NCBI GenBank assembly: GCA_034766995.1
Contig: CM068318.1
Coordinates: 6,644,501 to 6,708,500, forward strand
Length of the DNA: 64,000 nt
Source of the DNA: Acanthacorydalis orientalis
Taxonomy: Eukaryota; Arthropoda; Insecta; Megaloptera; Corydalidae
Reading direction: 5' to 3'
Shown here: piece by piece, positions 1 to 14,535 of the stretch
Layout of the letters: every line of letters begins with the position of its first letter
Position numbering within the stretch: position 1 is the first letter of the stretch
The notes under the pieces: generated by a model
The model's input: only the letters and a program-made list of their open reading frames with translations
Told to the model about the DNA's origin: nothing
Databases searched by the model: none
Program-made: the position numbers and the translations under genes

Positions 1-100
1 ACCAATAATCAATTATTAAACAATTTTAACTACATCACATGTTTTTCGATTTTTTGGAGTGAGGAAAAAATTCATTTGTAAAGTATGTTATTGCAGTGAA

Positions 101-412
101 CTTATAATAAATTGACTTTTTGTCCACTATATCATAAACATATGGATGTCGATCTGTGTCTGTCTCTATCTATGCAAATTTATAATAAGCTAAACTGCAA
201 GAAATTATAATTTTTTTATTCTTATTTATTCTTAATCTATTCCATAATAAATATATGCTTATTGTCACTCTATTCTATAATAAAATCATGACTGTTTTCA
301 GTCTATTCCGTAATAAATCTATGATTTTTGTCCAGTATATAATAAATCATTCGTTGTCAATTTTATAAATCCATAATATGTCAATCTATAATAAATCTCT
401 AGTTGTCAATCG
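101..412. repeat. Degenerate minisatellite-like array
   Basis: The phrase CTATTCCATAATAAATCTAT...TTGTCA recurs with variation, at about 101, 237, 268, 303, 335 and 385. Units are roughly 25-35 bp and share ATAATAAAT plus a TTGTCA or GTCC end. They are too diverged for a young tandem repeat. No coding potential is seen. Confidence 0.5.
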
Positions 413-556
413 GGTTGGTGTTGCCAACTGACCTTATTGTTCTCCTGTCGATTGATGGTTATGTAGAAAAACAGTATTAAAAAGGACACGGGTTTATAAG
501 AAGAAGAAGATTAATTATATATTTAGTGTGGAGCAAATCAGATAAAGATAATATTA

Positions 557-560
<4 letters not shown>

Positions 561-593
<33 letters not shown>
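561..593. repeat. (TA)n microsatellite
   Basis: A pure 33-bp TA tract in intergenic or intronic DNA. Confidence 0.9.
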
Positions 594-596
<3 letters not shown>

Positions 597-3162
597 GATG
601 AATCACGAAATGATACCAAATACAATAAAAAATAACATTTTTTTAAAAGTTGAATGCATACTTTCAAATAAAACATTTTTATACTTCTATTTCTTATTTG
701 GAAATTCATAATAAATTATTTTCATTCTTCTTATTTAATACAGTATTAAATAAATAATTGTATTTGTTAAAATACATAAATGATTATTAAAAATCTGATT
801 GAGTTGTTATTTTTTTCTTACACTATTATAATTTCGTTCACAATATTTTTATATAATCAAATTTGAACTTAAATAGTTAATAGATAAAATGCTATTGTTA
901 TTTTTAAATATTCAGTTGTAAGAATTATATTTTAATCTTTATTCTTTTTAATTTAAGTATAGTAAAAACTGTGAATATTAAAGCTATTATAAAAAATGAT
1001 ACAGCACGTAGTTTGTTGCAATAAAGAATAGAAAATTACTAGTCTCTAAAGCCATACTTATCTTCATAAAATTAAATTAAATAATTACACATTCTGTTTT
1101 CAGTCATGCTGTATAATATGTTTTTCATAAAATTTATAGTCGTAGAACTGTGTTTTAACTAGAGTAATAAAAAAAACAAACGTTTAATTACTGAATTCTT
1201 TTTTTATTTTTAGTTATATTTTAATTTATGAATGAAAGTATATTAAATTTTGACAACAATCAGTTTTATGAGTAAATGAAAACTGAAATCTGGGAGAGAT
1301 TAGGTCAATATTCAAATACGTTTTATTTCTAAAAAATGAAACAAAATGTCAAATAATATTCCACGTCTTATTGTTATTTTAAATGAAAATAAGTCACAAT
1401 TTTGCGTTTATAAACACTGTTATTATAATAATGTACAAGATATGTAAATATATAGATTAAAAAATAGTAAAAAAAATTTAACCGATATTCGTACATATGA
1501 AAAAACACAGCTGCATGACTATAAACGACTAATCTTTATACATGTGCTGCTGATTTCAAACAAAGATATTTATTTTTGTAACAAAAAGTTTGGATTGAGT
1601 TTTTTTCTACACAAATATATTTTTTATAAATAATATGTATATATTATTTAATACACGCAAATTTATTTATTCGGACAAACAAAAAGGTAACGAAAAAAAG
1701 TTTTATTAGAGTTTTGTATTATCTAAACTAATTACACTAGCGACCTTTAAATACTGCTTTTTTATCATCTAGCTGTATCGGTTCTGTTGACCGTTCATGT
1801 AATATTAAAAAGGTATTTTCCGATTTTAAATTTATTACTCTAGTATAAATATTCCAAAAATTATCATAAATACAAACTTGTTATTAGTATACTTTTAGAA
1901 ACAATATGAGTCATATTTCAGTGTACAGTTCATAAAAAAACTGAATTTTAGATAAGTTTATTTTTTAAAATACCGAGTTTTAGAATAGTAATGACTTATA
2001 ACTTTGATGTTATCTCAGTCTTATACCATTTTATTTATTTACTTAAAATACATTAAATATGTGTTTCGTGAAAGTTTTATTGCAAGATTTGTATTTTAAA
2101 TTCAGAAAACTACGAGGTATCTCGCAGTTGGCAGTGAATGGGTCAATATCTGTTTAATTTTTTTAATTCGTATTTTTTATTTTATGAGTATTGTAAAAAT
2201 TAGAAAATGTATTATCATTATTTTTGAATATTAAATTACACGATTTTTTTTAAATATATTCTACATCAATAAGTTTTTCATCATAAGTGAAATCTTTGTA
2301 TTTTTTATATCAGTAAGATAGCTTGATTTTGTAAACGAAGAAATGAATCAAATTAAATAGAATTTTATCGAGTTTGATGCTCACTAGTCAATGAATATAG
2401 CTTCAACAATATTATATTTACAATGATTTCCAAACTTTACATCTTTAATGAATTTATATTTACGATCAATTCAAACTTTACAATATAAAAGTTGAGAATT
2501 CAGATTTTGCTCGATATATTTTTAGGAACATATTTATATTTATGTTTGATATGCAGTTGAAAATTTTATTACTAGTAGATTCAATTGATTTTCTTACGAA
2601 ACGATTCGGGGATGTATTTTATATGACTGTATAGGTGTAAAAATTGAATATATTTTTATACAAAATATGAATGATTTATTTTTTATTTCCATCTATATAT
2701 ATATACAAATTTATCTATTTATTTGTGTTTATATTTACGTATTCAGCGTTACGATGTTTTTATTATGTATTAATTTGTATCTGTTCTGAGGAAGAAATAA
2801 AACTCAATAAACTACAACATTCGGAAATATTCAATCGACATTACTACTTTTTTATAGTTTATATGGGACGAAAAGTAATTCGTCTGATATTTTACATTCA
2901 TGAAGAAGTGAAACTGAGGAAAAGTACGTGTACATCAGTATGATATTTTATATATTTGAATTATTTATATATTCGACTTTTTACGATCTTTTTTGGGATA
3001 CAGTATATGTTTTACACATTCAACTACACACTCATATGTATATATATATATATATATTTACTTCATTTTTCACTCTCCGGTGTAGAAAAGTCTTAAACTT
3101 GACTTATTTTGTATTCTGTGCAGGATATGATGTTAAACGTCGAAAACTGACAATTGAAATGT

Positions 3163-3164
<2 letters not shown>

Positions 3165-3209
<45 letters not shown>

Positions 3210-3364
3210 TGTGTTTGTGTCTGTATGTATTTGAATTTTGCAAGCAGTCAAGAATAGGAAGGAAAAAGTATTCTTAAGAACTCTGTGTTGTATATTTTAT
3301 AATCATTTTTATGTCAAAGTGCGGAAAAGGAATAAAAATTCAAATACTTAACGTATATACATAC

Positions 3365-3421
<57 letters not shown>

Positions 3422-3424
3422 TAT
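3165..3424. repeat. Two long (TA)n tracts
   Basis: TA tracts at 3165-3207 and 3371-3424 (the latter with an internal CATA) lie about 165 bp apart. They generate spurious IYIYI reading frames. Confidence 0.9.
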
Positions 3425-3757
3425 TTTTATATACCAACATTTTTGTTTGTTAGTTGCGAATTTATAAATTTAAATAATTTGAAACCATATAACCATATTT
3501 AATGTTATGAATGCGTCAAAATTTCCGTCGAAAACTCTGAATACTTTATTACATTTCATATAGTTTATTATTACTGACAACGAAAGAATGTAAATGCGAA
3601 ACAGTTCGTACATAACTATACATACATACATACATTTATGCATATATATATATATATATATGTATGTGTATGTAAATGCATGTTAACATGTGTACAATGA
3701 ATGATAGGAACATTGAAAAACAATGAACGCTGCTGGTAATAATAGAAATTATATGGT

Positions 3758-3800
<43 letters not shown>

Positions 3801-4144
3801 TCGTATATATATATATATACATAATGCAATAGTTAGGGTCCTTTGAAAATTTTGAGATACAGCTTTATGTAAAAGTGAATAGAAAGTATTTTTGTCGTAC
3901 AAAGATATTATATCAATCCTAGTTCTAAATTATTATTAGCATTATACTTTATAGTTTAATTAAATGTATAGCTTATAAACAATTATAATTATTTTTAGGT
4001 GTACTAAGTTTTAAAAGCTGACTATTAATTTATTATAAATTCTCTTAACTAAAATGATGTCATCTACTTATATTTTTTTGCCGTTGAAAGAATTCTTAAA
4101 ATATTTTTGATTCATAAGTGTTTTGAATATTTTTTTTCTTTTAA

Positions 4145-4250
4145 AAATTATCGAAAATTGATTACTGATCCCTTTGATTATGATTTATATGCATTTTGAT
4201 GAGAATGCTGTCGTTCTTAGACCTCCGAAGGACAACGGTTTTAGTTACAG
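4145..4250. repeat. Dispersed palindromic-family repeat, copy 1
   Basis: The sequence carries TTGATTACTGATC, TTTGATTATGATTTATATGC and then GAATGCTGTCGTTCTTAGA, matching the core of the other copies (6275, 14410, 20868, 30171, 49255, 54655). It lacks a clear second arm, so it is probably a half copy. Confidence 0.5.
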
Positions 4251-6274
4251 TGGAAAAATAAACTTTAATTGTATTAAAATTATTTTTCAGTAATATTATT
4301 TTACTGAAGTTCTGTTTTTATCGTATTATAATTCATTAACAATTTTAGTTAAAAAAAGAAAAAGTAATGAGAATACCAAGCAGAATTTCAATTATATCTT
4401 TTGTTAAATAAATGTTATTTTCATAAACAAGAATAAACATTAATCTATATTGTTATAAATTTACTGTCAGAGCATTTGTTGAAAAATTATGCGTTTTGAT
4501 GCCGAAAAAATAATTAACCGAAGAAATATATTTGACAAATAAACATAATTAGTATCATATTTGAAATTAAAATTATTGTTTGTAAAATTTTAAATATTAA
4601 TTTTTTTATATTTTTTTATATAAATCTTAAAATAAAAGTCGATTGCTTTAATGGATGGATATAAACTAACTAGTATAATTATATTGTTACTTCTTTTTAA
4701 GAAAAAAGAATAATTTTTATGCATTGTGTTATTAATTATAAATTCTATTGTACTATTAAAATATAATATCTGACTAGAAACTTACAGAAAATAAAAATAA
4801 AAGTACTTGAAAATGTATAATTGCACGGGAAGTTATTATAATTTAATTTGAAAACACTGAAAACTTTTTCAAATGATAATCTTAGCAATTTGTTATACAA
4901 CAAGGTTTGAATTTTGAAAGTTAAATATTTACATATCATATTGAATAGCTTGATTAAAATCGAATATCATTGTTATATGTCAATATCTGTTTCCATTCCT
5001 TTGTTCAAGAAGGACGAAAAGATGAAAGTTTATTCACCTCTGTCATAAAACACTTTAATAAAAGAAAGAGTCAAGGTTATCGAGTGTTAATAAAAATGTA
5101 AAATAAAATTTTACATTATTCTGAGAAAATCAATCACTCGAATGTAATCATTTCAGAGAAAAGGGAAAGTGCTTCACCCTTTTGTAACACGTGGGTGATA
5201 TTTCGAACAAATAGAACCAATAAAAATATTATTTTCGAACTGAATTTTTTTTGTTAAATCGTAAAATTTGATTTATATCCATTTTTGTAATTAAATTACG
5301 TATTTTTCCTTTTATAAAAAATGAATAAATGTTGTTTTAAAGAATATTTGGTGGAAAGATTCGAGTCTAATTCTTTTTTTAAATAAAAGAATATATTTTA
5401 TCTATTGAAATATTTTTTTAATTTTTATTATATTTAATAACTGACAAATATTTTAGTTTGGAAAAATAACAGTTTTCGAAATCGAAATAAAAATCGTTTT
5501 TCTACAATTTCGACGAAAATCCTTACACGCGTTTTTATATATTAACTAAATGATACAAGAATTATTTATCAATCAATCAAAAAGTGGCACGACCACACCG
5601 GTTGGGTAAAGCCTTTGTCACCAATCATTTAAACTTATCTTAGGTTTCCTACATGTGACACTAATTCATCATATCATTCTCAAACAGACCCTCTTCAATT
5701 TTAATGATCTATCTGTACTATAATACATGTTGTCTTAGATTTTCTAAATAGTTTTCATCATTGAAACTAAAATGGAAGTTCATTAGGTGTTCTAAACAAT
5801 CTTAGTTATTTAAGACAGTGATTAAAATTTGAATAAAGTATAAATTTGCATGAAACCTATTTTAAACACACAATATGTAATTAACATTTAAAATATTAGT
5901 TATTTAAATAAGTAGTACTCATAAGGTTAATTTTTAGTACTGTGGCTAAATTAATTTTCATAAATATTTTTTTATTTCTGAGCATGAATCTATATAGAAA
6001 TTTTTTCAAATTTTTATATGTAAAGTGAAATTGTGAAAGAAAATACGACTGTATTATTTAACATGTAAAAATAATTAAATAAATATAATCAAGAACTCGA
6101 ATCAAATTATTTTTACATCTGTTCTCTAATTTTTCATTAAGTAAATTAATTTATGAACGATTTTTTATTTCAAATGAGTGGATTTTTTTTAATAAAGATC
6201 GAAAAAAGAGGTTAATTCACTTTCACAAATAAACTTTTTATTTATTCACGAACCACGAATTTTTTTTATAATAA

Positions 6275-6365
6275 AAAATGTTCAATAACTGATTATTGAT
6301 CAATTTGATTGTTATTTATTTGCAAACCTATGAAGATGTCATTATTATTATAGTAGAGTTAAAAG
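6275..6365. repeat. Dispersed palindromic-family repeat, copy 2
   Basis: It shows ATGTTCAATAACTGATTATT, then GATCAATTTGATTGTTATTT and a diverged GCAAACCTATGAAGATGTCA. The upstream flank has TTCACTTTCACAAATAAAC, which also recurs near copy 4 (20821-20850), suggesting that the full element is longer than the core. Confidence 0.5.
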
Positions 6366-8525
6366 AAATGATTTATAAGAATTCAATCAATAATTTTCAT
6401 TGAGTGGAAATTGAAGAAAATACTTAAGTTATTCATCACTAAAAATTCTTTATCGATCACTTATATTGTAATGAAATACAAATGTAAAAGTACATCTTTT
6501 TGTACATTTACAATCTCTGAATCTACATGCAAATTTATGGAACACTGTCGAAAAATCTATCTTCGTCATTCTCTCTTTTTCTCTTTTTGAATATATATAT
6601 ATGATCCATAAATGTTTGTGATAAATGTTGTTTTCTCGAACTAACCCTACATCCTATGAACTCTTCCATATTTGAATTTATTCGAGTGTTAACGAAAGAT
6701 GAAAAAAATTGTTGAATTGAAAAACGATCATTTTGAACATCGTCCTAATATATCTTTTGTATGAGAACAAAATAAGAGATAAAAGTGAAGAGCGTCTTTT
6801 AAAAGAAAATGTATATATTTACAATAAAGAATATCATCAATGCGTGTATCACTTTTCATTTATTTAAAGCTCGACGCAAGAAAGTATTGAAAGCTTGAAT
6901 TAAAAATAACTATTCCGAGTATATTTTTTTACACTGGAAGATAAATCTTTAAGAGACTGAATAGAAAAATCGGTTATTTATTACTATGAATGGTACGGTA
7001 TTTTTTAATCTATGGGAAATTCGAATTTTGTATATATTTGGATGTAAGAAAATAGAAAATTTGTTTTAATATATATGTTATATTTGAATTTGTGTTATGT
7101 ACAAGAACTGTATATGTTTTTATTAAAAGTAGTCGTATAGTTTATATAAAAGTTTTAATAGCATCTTAAAAAATCAATATTATTTAATCTAATTAAATTA
7201 AAATACAAGTTCTATTGAAAATATTTTTGTATAATAAACAGTTTCGTTGTATTATATGTTTCTTTTATTTACATATAAAATTTTTACTGACAAATTACAT
7301 AAAATTAACTTATATTCATTAATCAAAAAAGTTTTAAGCCTTCTAAAAAATATAATTATTTTTGAATGAACTAAATCTCTTACATCCATCCTCTATAATC
7401 ATATTTCTTTTCTCATCTACTTTGTTTTTATAAAATATTATTATTTAACACCCAGCTATATTCTAAATATTCATAAATATGTTTATCATACAGCGTTCTG
7501 TAAGTAAAAACTTACGAGGTCAACGAAACTATTAAAACATAAAATATGTGTGTAAGAGTTCATAAAAATGTATGTTTTTTTTAGCAATCAGCCGAATATC
7601 ATGAAAACAAAGTACTTCCTAATTTTAAACTTTTTTTTCTGAAAATGTATATAAGCTTTTATGTGTATAATTAAAGCATTTTATGTACTTTAATTAAAAC
7701 ATTTTCTCAGGGAAAAACATTTTTTCAAAGTTTTCTTTTTGAAGATTAAGTTATTGATTTAAATTTATATTTCTTCATTAATAGTTATTGTCTTACATCA
7801 TAAGTTTTTCATTGTTTTTATTATGCTTTTCATTTATTTGTTTTCAAATAAAATTATCTCTGAATCAAATATATATATTAATGATTTTTAAACAACTATG
7901 AAACCATAGCCTTTTAAAATACTAGTTGGTTTAAGTAACTGTGCACTCTTTCTTAAGTAAAATTATTGAGGTTAAAATTGTAGAATAAATAAATACTTTA
8001 CTGAATTTAAATATCTAATAATTGATTGGATATATACAAAAAAATATATAAAATTAGGAATAACTCTTTATAGACTTTTTAATTATTTCAGAGTCTACGA
8101 TATCTAAATTCTATTTATCCCTTTTATGATACCCTCGATATAAAACATGATCTCGAAACTGATTATATTTAAGTATTAGAAAATAATTATCAGCCAAAAT
8201 AATTCGATATTTAACTGAACAGACATTGCATTAAAGTCTATAAATTGAAGAATGAAGATTGTTTTATTAAAATGTATTTTATTGTTATACCAATGAATTT
8301 GTTTACGTTTATTTATTTTTGTAAGGAAACAATATACATGTGTTTAAACAATATCTCTGATGACAACGCATTAACACAACAGCAATTAAAAACTTTCTCT
8401 GAAGAAGTGAATAATTGGTGAAGATGTCTCGGCTTCGGATGTAACGTTATTGAATGAACCAATTTAATTAAATGAAACAATCACAAACTAAATTCAAACG
8501 TACGGTCTTCGAAATATAAATTGTG

Positions 8526-8526
<1 letters not shown>

Positions 8527-8561
<35 letters not shown>
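8527..8561. repeat. (TA)n microsatellite
   Basis: A pure 35-bp TA tract. Confidence 0.9.
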
Positions 8562-8564
<3 letters not shown>

Positions 8565-9061
8565 CATTAATAAATATGTGCTTTGTAAATAAATGGATTA
8601 CTTATTCTCTCTCGTATTAGATATAACTAATTGGTTCGAAATGGATATAAATAAAAGGAAATAAATTGAAGTTGATTGAACTCCCTTTTATAAATATGCC
8701 AAGTTTTATACAATATTGTATTTATAAATGAAAATATATCAAAAAAAAGTATAAAGAAATGTATAAATTGTTAGAACCGAATTTTAATTAAAAATTAAAA
8801 TACAAAGGGACTGAAAATAATACGATTTATATTTGAATATTAATAAGGAATTAAAATAAAATATACACACGATTTTTTCTAAAATAAAACATCTTGTTCA
8901 TGACATTTGCATGGTTTCGGCGTAAACATGAAACATTTCCAGAGGGTAAACGATTTTTTACAGAAAATCGTTTGTTAATAACGAACGGTTATAGTATTTG
9001 ATTGGTAGAAAATAAACGTGCTTTTTTATTTATGTGCATTTTTAATTCATTATCTGTTATA

Positions 9062-9509
9062 TTAGATGTAAAAATTAATTCTGTGCCTTTAAATTTAATC
9101 AATAACAACACTGTTTTAAATTAAAATATTTTCTCGTCGTTTTAGGATTTTAAAGTTCTAACCTTAATATTTAGAAACAATATATATCTTGGATAAGCAG
9201 TTGGCATAATCTCACAAAATAGTACTGAATATGATGGCGTCCGAAAAAAAGCATATTAGGCACTGTTGAAAAAAATGCTATTGAATAAATTGTTCAATTT
9301 TGAGGGAAGGTGCTGCGATACATAAAATATGCAAAAAATGGTAAAAGAGTGGAAAAGTACGACTTCATCGACTCAAAGCCGTCATCTTTTTTTCGACAAG
9401 AGATTCGAACCGATAGATAGAGAAAATTTATATAAGATAATGAGGGACATTTTGATGATTGATATGTATTCTATTTTTCTATAAAAAGGAATCGAATTAA
9501 TTTGTGCAC

Positions 9510-9513
<4 letters not shown>
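9062..9513 (+). mobile_element. Internally deleted mariner-like element, family B copy 1
   Basis: About 452 bp and about the same layout as 63448-63964. It begins TTAGATGTAAAAATTAATTC after a TA and ends with the imperfect inverse ...GAATTAATTTGTGCACTTAT before a TA tract, so the terminal inverted repeats are recognisable. Between them are an ATGGCGTCCGAA start and CATATTAGGCACTG (HIRH), which in the other copy continue as a mariner N-terminus. Further on is a C-terminal scrap (DFIDSKP...FFRQEIR and EGHFDD). The catalytic core is absent. Frameshifts and stops show it is dead. The subfamily is unnamed; assignment to IS630-Tc1-mariner rests on the protein scraps and the TA target. Confidence 0.75.
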
Positions 9514-9544
<31 letters not shown>

Positions 9545-9549
9545 TGTAT

Positions 9550-9900
9550 GGGTGTGCAACTGTATGATTGAGAATGATCTTAGTTTCACTCTGGGTCAAG
9601 TGTCACGAATATCACACAAGTGGGTTTAAAAAAAGTATACTTTTTTGAATGATATATTTATTATCCGCTTTCGTACACTAAGACGTTACGTTGGCGGTGG
9701 TATAGTGGTCGAACTTGGCTACATTGCTTGTCTAAATGACAGTGGAGGGAGTTGTTTTCATTTCCACATCCACACTCACTGTCATGTATTTCTACCCACG
9801 TCTCGTTTCGAAAAGTTCCTTGGATTCTGGTAAACAACATGATCGATGACATTACATTCTATGGTAGAAACAGTCGAAGACATCGTGAAATTATAAATAT
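9550..9900. other. GC-richer segment with a tRNA A-box-like motif
   Basis: This segment stands out from the AT-rich flanks. TGGTATAGTGG (about 9698-9708) fits the RNA polymerase III A-box pattern TRGYNNARNGG, and GTTTTCATTTCC about 50 bp downstream is at best a very degenerate B-box. It cannot be folded into a tRNA convincingly. It may be an old tRNA-derived SINE, or chance. Overlapping open frames on both strands of just over 60 codons look like nothing known to me. Confidence 0.25.
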
Positions 9901-10480
9901 TTTATTGGATACACATACATACACACATATGTATTATATATATATATATATATAATAGGGTGTCGTTTCATTATAATAAAATATATCTTTGTTTTTATTC
10001 CGATTTCATGATTGCATAAAATGATTGTGACATTAAATAAATGACATTTTATCTAGTTCAGTCCATCTTAAAACAAACTTTTATTTATTTATAGAAGTCT
10101 CTTTTGTTCTCATGAAAATTTCAATAATTGTTATTGACACAGGTAGAATACACATATTCTCATATATATATATATATATATGAATAAAGTTAGAATTTAT
10201 GTTTACAATTGTTCAGGAGTATTTTTATTAAAGAAAAATGCGTTACAAAAAAATCATAGAGTATATATGAACTAACATTCATACATTCTAATATATATAT
10301 ATATATATATTCATTTGAAAATAGGTTTGTCTGAATAGTGGATGAAGTGTGAAAGATCTGGGTTAGTGTTTCGTTTCATGTCCGCATTTCATTTATTAAA
10401 TTAATTTTTTTTAAAATAAATTAACATGCATGTGCTCACGCACACATATACAAACGCACATAGCCACATACACAAATATA

Positions 10481-10498
10481 CACACACACACACACACA

Positions 10499-10537
<39 letters not shown>

Positions 10538-10813
10538 CTAACTAAAATTAAAATTAAATTTTATTTTCGTCACTCTCAAGTAGATTTTGAATTAGATAAT
10601 TAGATTTCAAGATCTGTCTGAAAATGATGAAAGTTGAAACCACTTGTAAAATAAACGAACTTATAAGTGATGTATAATAATAATAATAACGTGTCTAACC
10701 AGTTATATTATATTCTAGTCAAATGCTTGTATAAAATGTATAAGTATTGTGTAATAGTACTGGGAACTGTTTTTTGAATTGATTTATAACTGAATTTTCA
10801 TATTTAATACTTG

Positions 10814-10870
<57 letters not shown>

Positions 10871-10919
10871 GTATGATCAAAATGTATAATAATAGAATAT
10901 AGATCATATTGTAAATGAT

Positions 10920-10982
<63 letters not shown>
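10481..10982. repeat. Cluster of (CA)n and (TA)n tracts
   Basis: A compound (CA)n(TA)n at 10481-10537 is followed by TA tracts at 10815-10868 and 10923-10982. The last is 60 bp of uninterrupted TA, among the longest here. Confidence 0.9.
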
Positions 10983-10986
<4 letters not shown>

Positions 10987-11877
10987 TTGATGTATTTATT
11001 CTCAGAGATATGAGGTGCACAAAATATTATTTTCTATTAAGAAATTTTTTTTTAAAAAAAATAATTTTAGATAGTTAATAATGATCAAATTTCTTCCAGG
11101 TTGTACATCTTCTAGATTATTGAAGTAGACAAACTGCAAATGTTCTTATTTAATTAACTAATTATTTTTTTAAAAAAAACTTACAGATTTTATTCAATTA
11201 TAAGTTTTTTTGTAAGGGACAAATAGATTTTTATTATATATTTTTGCTAACTAAAGTTAACGATAGAATTGAACTCGTATTCTAGTAGAGTCTTAGACAG
11301 ATACAATAATAGTTTTTTGGCACTGTGACTCAATTTCATTACATTAAGATTTTTCAGTGATTTGACTATGATGGAATTGTTATTTATATATACACAATCT
11401 ACAATAAAAATGACAATAATTAACTATCGAAAATTTTTAATTTCTGTTTCTTCGTCAGTGAAAAATTATCTAGTGAAAATCTTTAATATATTTATAAATT
11501 ATTGATAATTACTTTGTTCAATGATGAAATTCTACATTTTTATTGTTTTTATTAAAAAAGTTAGTCTCTTATAATCTTTAGATACTAATATGATTGTTTA
11601 CTCTTCTTATGACAAAGAGTGCAATATTCAAATTTATGTAAATTATTATAAAATAAATATTCTTATTAATTGAATAACATTTTTAAACAAATGTCAATTT
11701 TTATACAAATATTAACTAAGTCCCACTGAAATTTAATTGAACTAAATAGAAAAATATGAAATTTATTTCAATCGACATACTTGAAATTTTTACAAACTAA
11801 AAAAATCTTGAATTTATATTCATTTTAAATAATATACTTTTATTTGTATTGTTTTCATGTAGTATTATCTAGTTATA

Positions 11878-11880
<3 letters not shown>

Positions 11881-11941
<61 letters not shown>
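11881..11941. repeat. (TA)n microsatellite, 61 bp
   Basis: Uninterrupted TA, long enough to be a cruciform former and hard to assemble exactly, so the length here may be approximate. Confidence 0.9.
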
Positions 11942-11945
<4 letters not shown>

Positions 11946-13791
11946 GTTAAAATATGTAATTAAATTTAATTTCTATTTTCAAATTGACCCACTACACAAT
12001 GTGCTTATGAATGAAAAAAGCAATTAGATACACAAACAGCAAATCATAAAATAGACTGAAACACTAACTGTGTCTATGTAGACAGTCAAGTACATCACGT
12101 GTATTTTAATCTCAGAGAATAATTGCCAAGTTTGCATATTTTCCCGGGACAAAATGAGGCAAAATTATTCGAGTGAACAAAAAAGGTTTGGGATGTAGTC
12201 ACAGAATATCAATTAGTCTGTTTGTTTTTGTCTCAAATTTATCTTGATTGATTTCATTACCATATTACAATAAGGTTAAATATGCTTTTGGACAAGCTGC
12301 AGGTTTCATAATTAGAGTAAAAAAGTCAACATTATACATATATATTTATATATATATATAATAAAATATGTTTATAGTAATTAATAATACAGTCGTAAAT
12401 TTTCGTATACATTTTGGTTCAAAACTATTCTCATACAAACATTCATTTTTAACGAGTTTGTTTAACAGATTTACCAAAAAATGGTATTATCTTTGAAAAC
12501 TTGACTCTTCAGATAATTAATAGCGAATTCTATTTTTTAGAAAAGACAAAAGATAACTCTCGGATGCATTCTTCAGTATGATATTTATTGAATATAAACT
12601 TGGTGTTTCTTGTTAAATCTCTTTCTATCCACAACAATATTGTATAACTAAACATATATGCATGTTTTTTCTAAATTTCATACTGATTTGTAATTTAATA
12701 TTTGTATGATTTCTGTATTAAAAGTCACTATCATATTAAAAAGATTTATACAGAGAAAAATAATATTTATATTGAAATTACCTGTTACTGATATATAATA
12801 AATTTATATTGGTAACTCAGTGCTTGCTAAACTGAATATATATATATATAAACATTTTATATGTAACTCAGAAAGTAATAAATATAAGTCAATAAATATT
12901 TAATAGAAATATGAGTGATTAAATGCCATAAATAGAAATTTAAATTTACATATTTTCTTATGTCCCATTTATAAATACTTTAAAGAAAAAAGATTTATTT
13001 AATAACTTAAAAGGCAATTTAAAATTGCTATTTGTTAAAAAATCAATCTAAATAAAAGAATTTGATACAATTTTGATTGATTTATCAACAATTTACATCT
13101 GCAGAACGCCTTTTTACTCAAATTATTTATGGAAAAAGTGTATAAGAAAAAAGTTAACAAACATGTTTTTATTAGATCGTCATTTAATATTCTATAAGTA
13201 GTACGATTGAATTTAAATTTCGGTATGTACACATTTTTAACCGAGAGACGTTTGAAGAACAAAAAGGATTGTTAACATCGATTTTATATTTAAATTATTT
13301 CTATAAATTGTTTTCAAGTTCGTGTTTTCAACAATTTAGTAATTGAGCAAAAACGTATTTTTAGAAATTCCTAAAATGTCTTTAAATTTAGAGTCCAAAT
13401 CAAAAGAAAAAAATACCGATAGTTGATGTTTATTGAAACGAGTATATATTTGTAGAATGTTAAAAGGAAATAAATCTATTTCATTCTCTTCGAAGCAAGG
13501 GAAGGAAAATTCTATTCAATTGAAATTTCTTCAGGAAATAAGAAAAATCTATAATTTATATACGATAAATTAGACTTTAACATTTCAAATTAACACTTGT
13601 AAGGAAATACTTTAGAGGTACTAATGAATGTGTATTCTCAGGTTAAATAGAGATCATTAAATTACTCATTGTATTATTTGAATCGTTTTACATAAAGTAA
13701 TCAGATAGGAGTTGTTTGAAGAATGTGGAAGCTTTCTTTGTAGTTTGAGTACTTTGTTGTATTTTAACAAACATCTCATTCTATTAGATTT

Positions 13792-13793
<2 letters not shown>

Positions 13794-13838
<45 letters not shown>
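13794..13838. repeat. (TA)n microsatellite
   Basis: A 45-bp TA tract followed by GATAGAGATAGG and a short CA run. Confidence 0.9.
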
Positions 13839-13840
<2 letters not shown>

Positions 13841-14409
13841 TAGAGATAGGCACACACATGTAATAACTTATTTAATTCGTGTATTTGTTAATTCAGTGTC
13901 TTAATAACAGACACACCATTAAACACATTTAATTTTTTGCAGTTCGTTTAATTAATTATTTTGTAGTTTAATTTAATAATTCAGACATTCCGTACAGCTT
14001 TTTTAAATATTACGAAAATTATTTTATTGTTAGTACAAATAACAATTAATGAATGTTAACGATAACATTTATCAACAGGTAAATAAAAAATAAGAAACTA
14101 GTGAAGAATATAGAATGAACAAAAGTAGCAAACGAATTAAAATACTGATTATCTCAAGACAGAAAGAAATCAATACTGTTTTTTTTTATAACTCTTATTG
14201 ATTTAATTTTTCTTTTAATAACAAATATGTTGATTATATTTCAGTGTTTAATGAAATGATTAATTATGAAATAAATAATTGTATAATTTCGCTGTGTAGG
14301 GGAAGTTCACGAAATGGTTTGTTATTAAACTATTTATTATCGATATATTTTATAGATAAAATATAATAGTAATAGTTTTTTTTCTATTCAATAAATTACA
14401 TGCACGTTT

Positions 14410-14535
14410 TCGAACAGAAATGTTTAAGAATTGATTATTGATTATTCTAATTGTTTTATTTTGAGTGGTAACGATGATATTATTATCAAAATGCCTGTAA
14501 AATATAATAAAAATGATTGGTGATTAATTTTATTT
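14410..14535. repeat. Dispersed palindromic-family repeat, copy 3 (both arms)
   Basis: The left arm has AAGAATTGATTATTGATTA and the right arm has ATCAAAATGCCTGTAAAATA followed by AATGATTGGTGATTAA, roughly the reverse complement of the left arm. The centre is TGAGTGGTAACGATGATATT. It is compatible with a fold-back MITE. Confidence 0.45.

Noticed and set aside
2671..3902. Several open frames of 60-110 codons with runs of IYIYIYIY
   Set aside because: They are products of (TA)n tracts, which have no stops in two frames; no start context, family match or exon-like composition.
8901..8927. CATGGTTTCGGC followed by GTAAAC, which reads HGFG plus a donor, as expected for the end of the PC2 exon before exon A
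   Set aside because: An in-frame TGA lies six codons upstream (8901-8903) and no AG acceptor fits between it and the motif, so it cannot be an exon.
9546..9597. Open frame ending SFTLGQ before GTGTCA, resembling a prodomain exon end
   Set aside because: The rest of the frame has no PC2 wording and runs back into a TA tract; the donor is poor.
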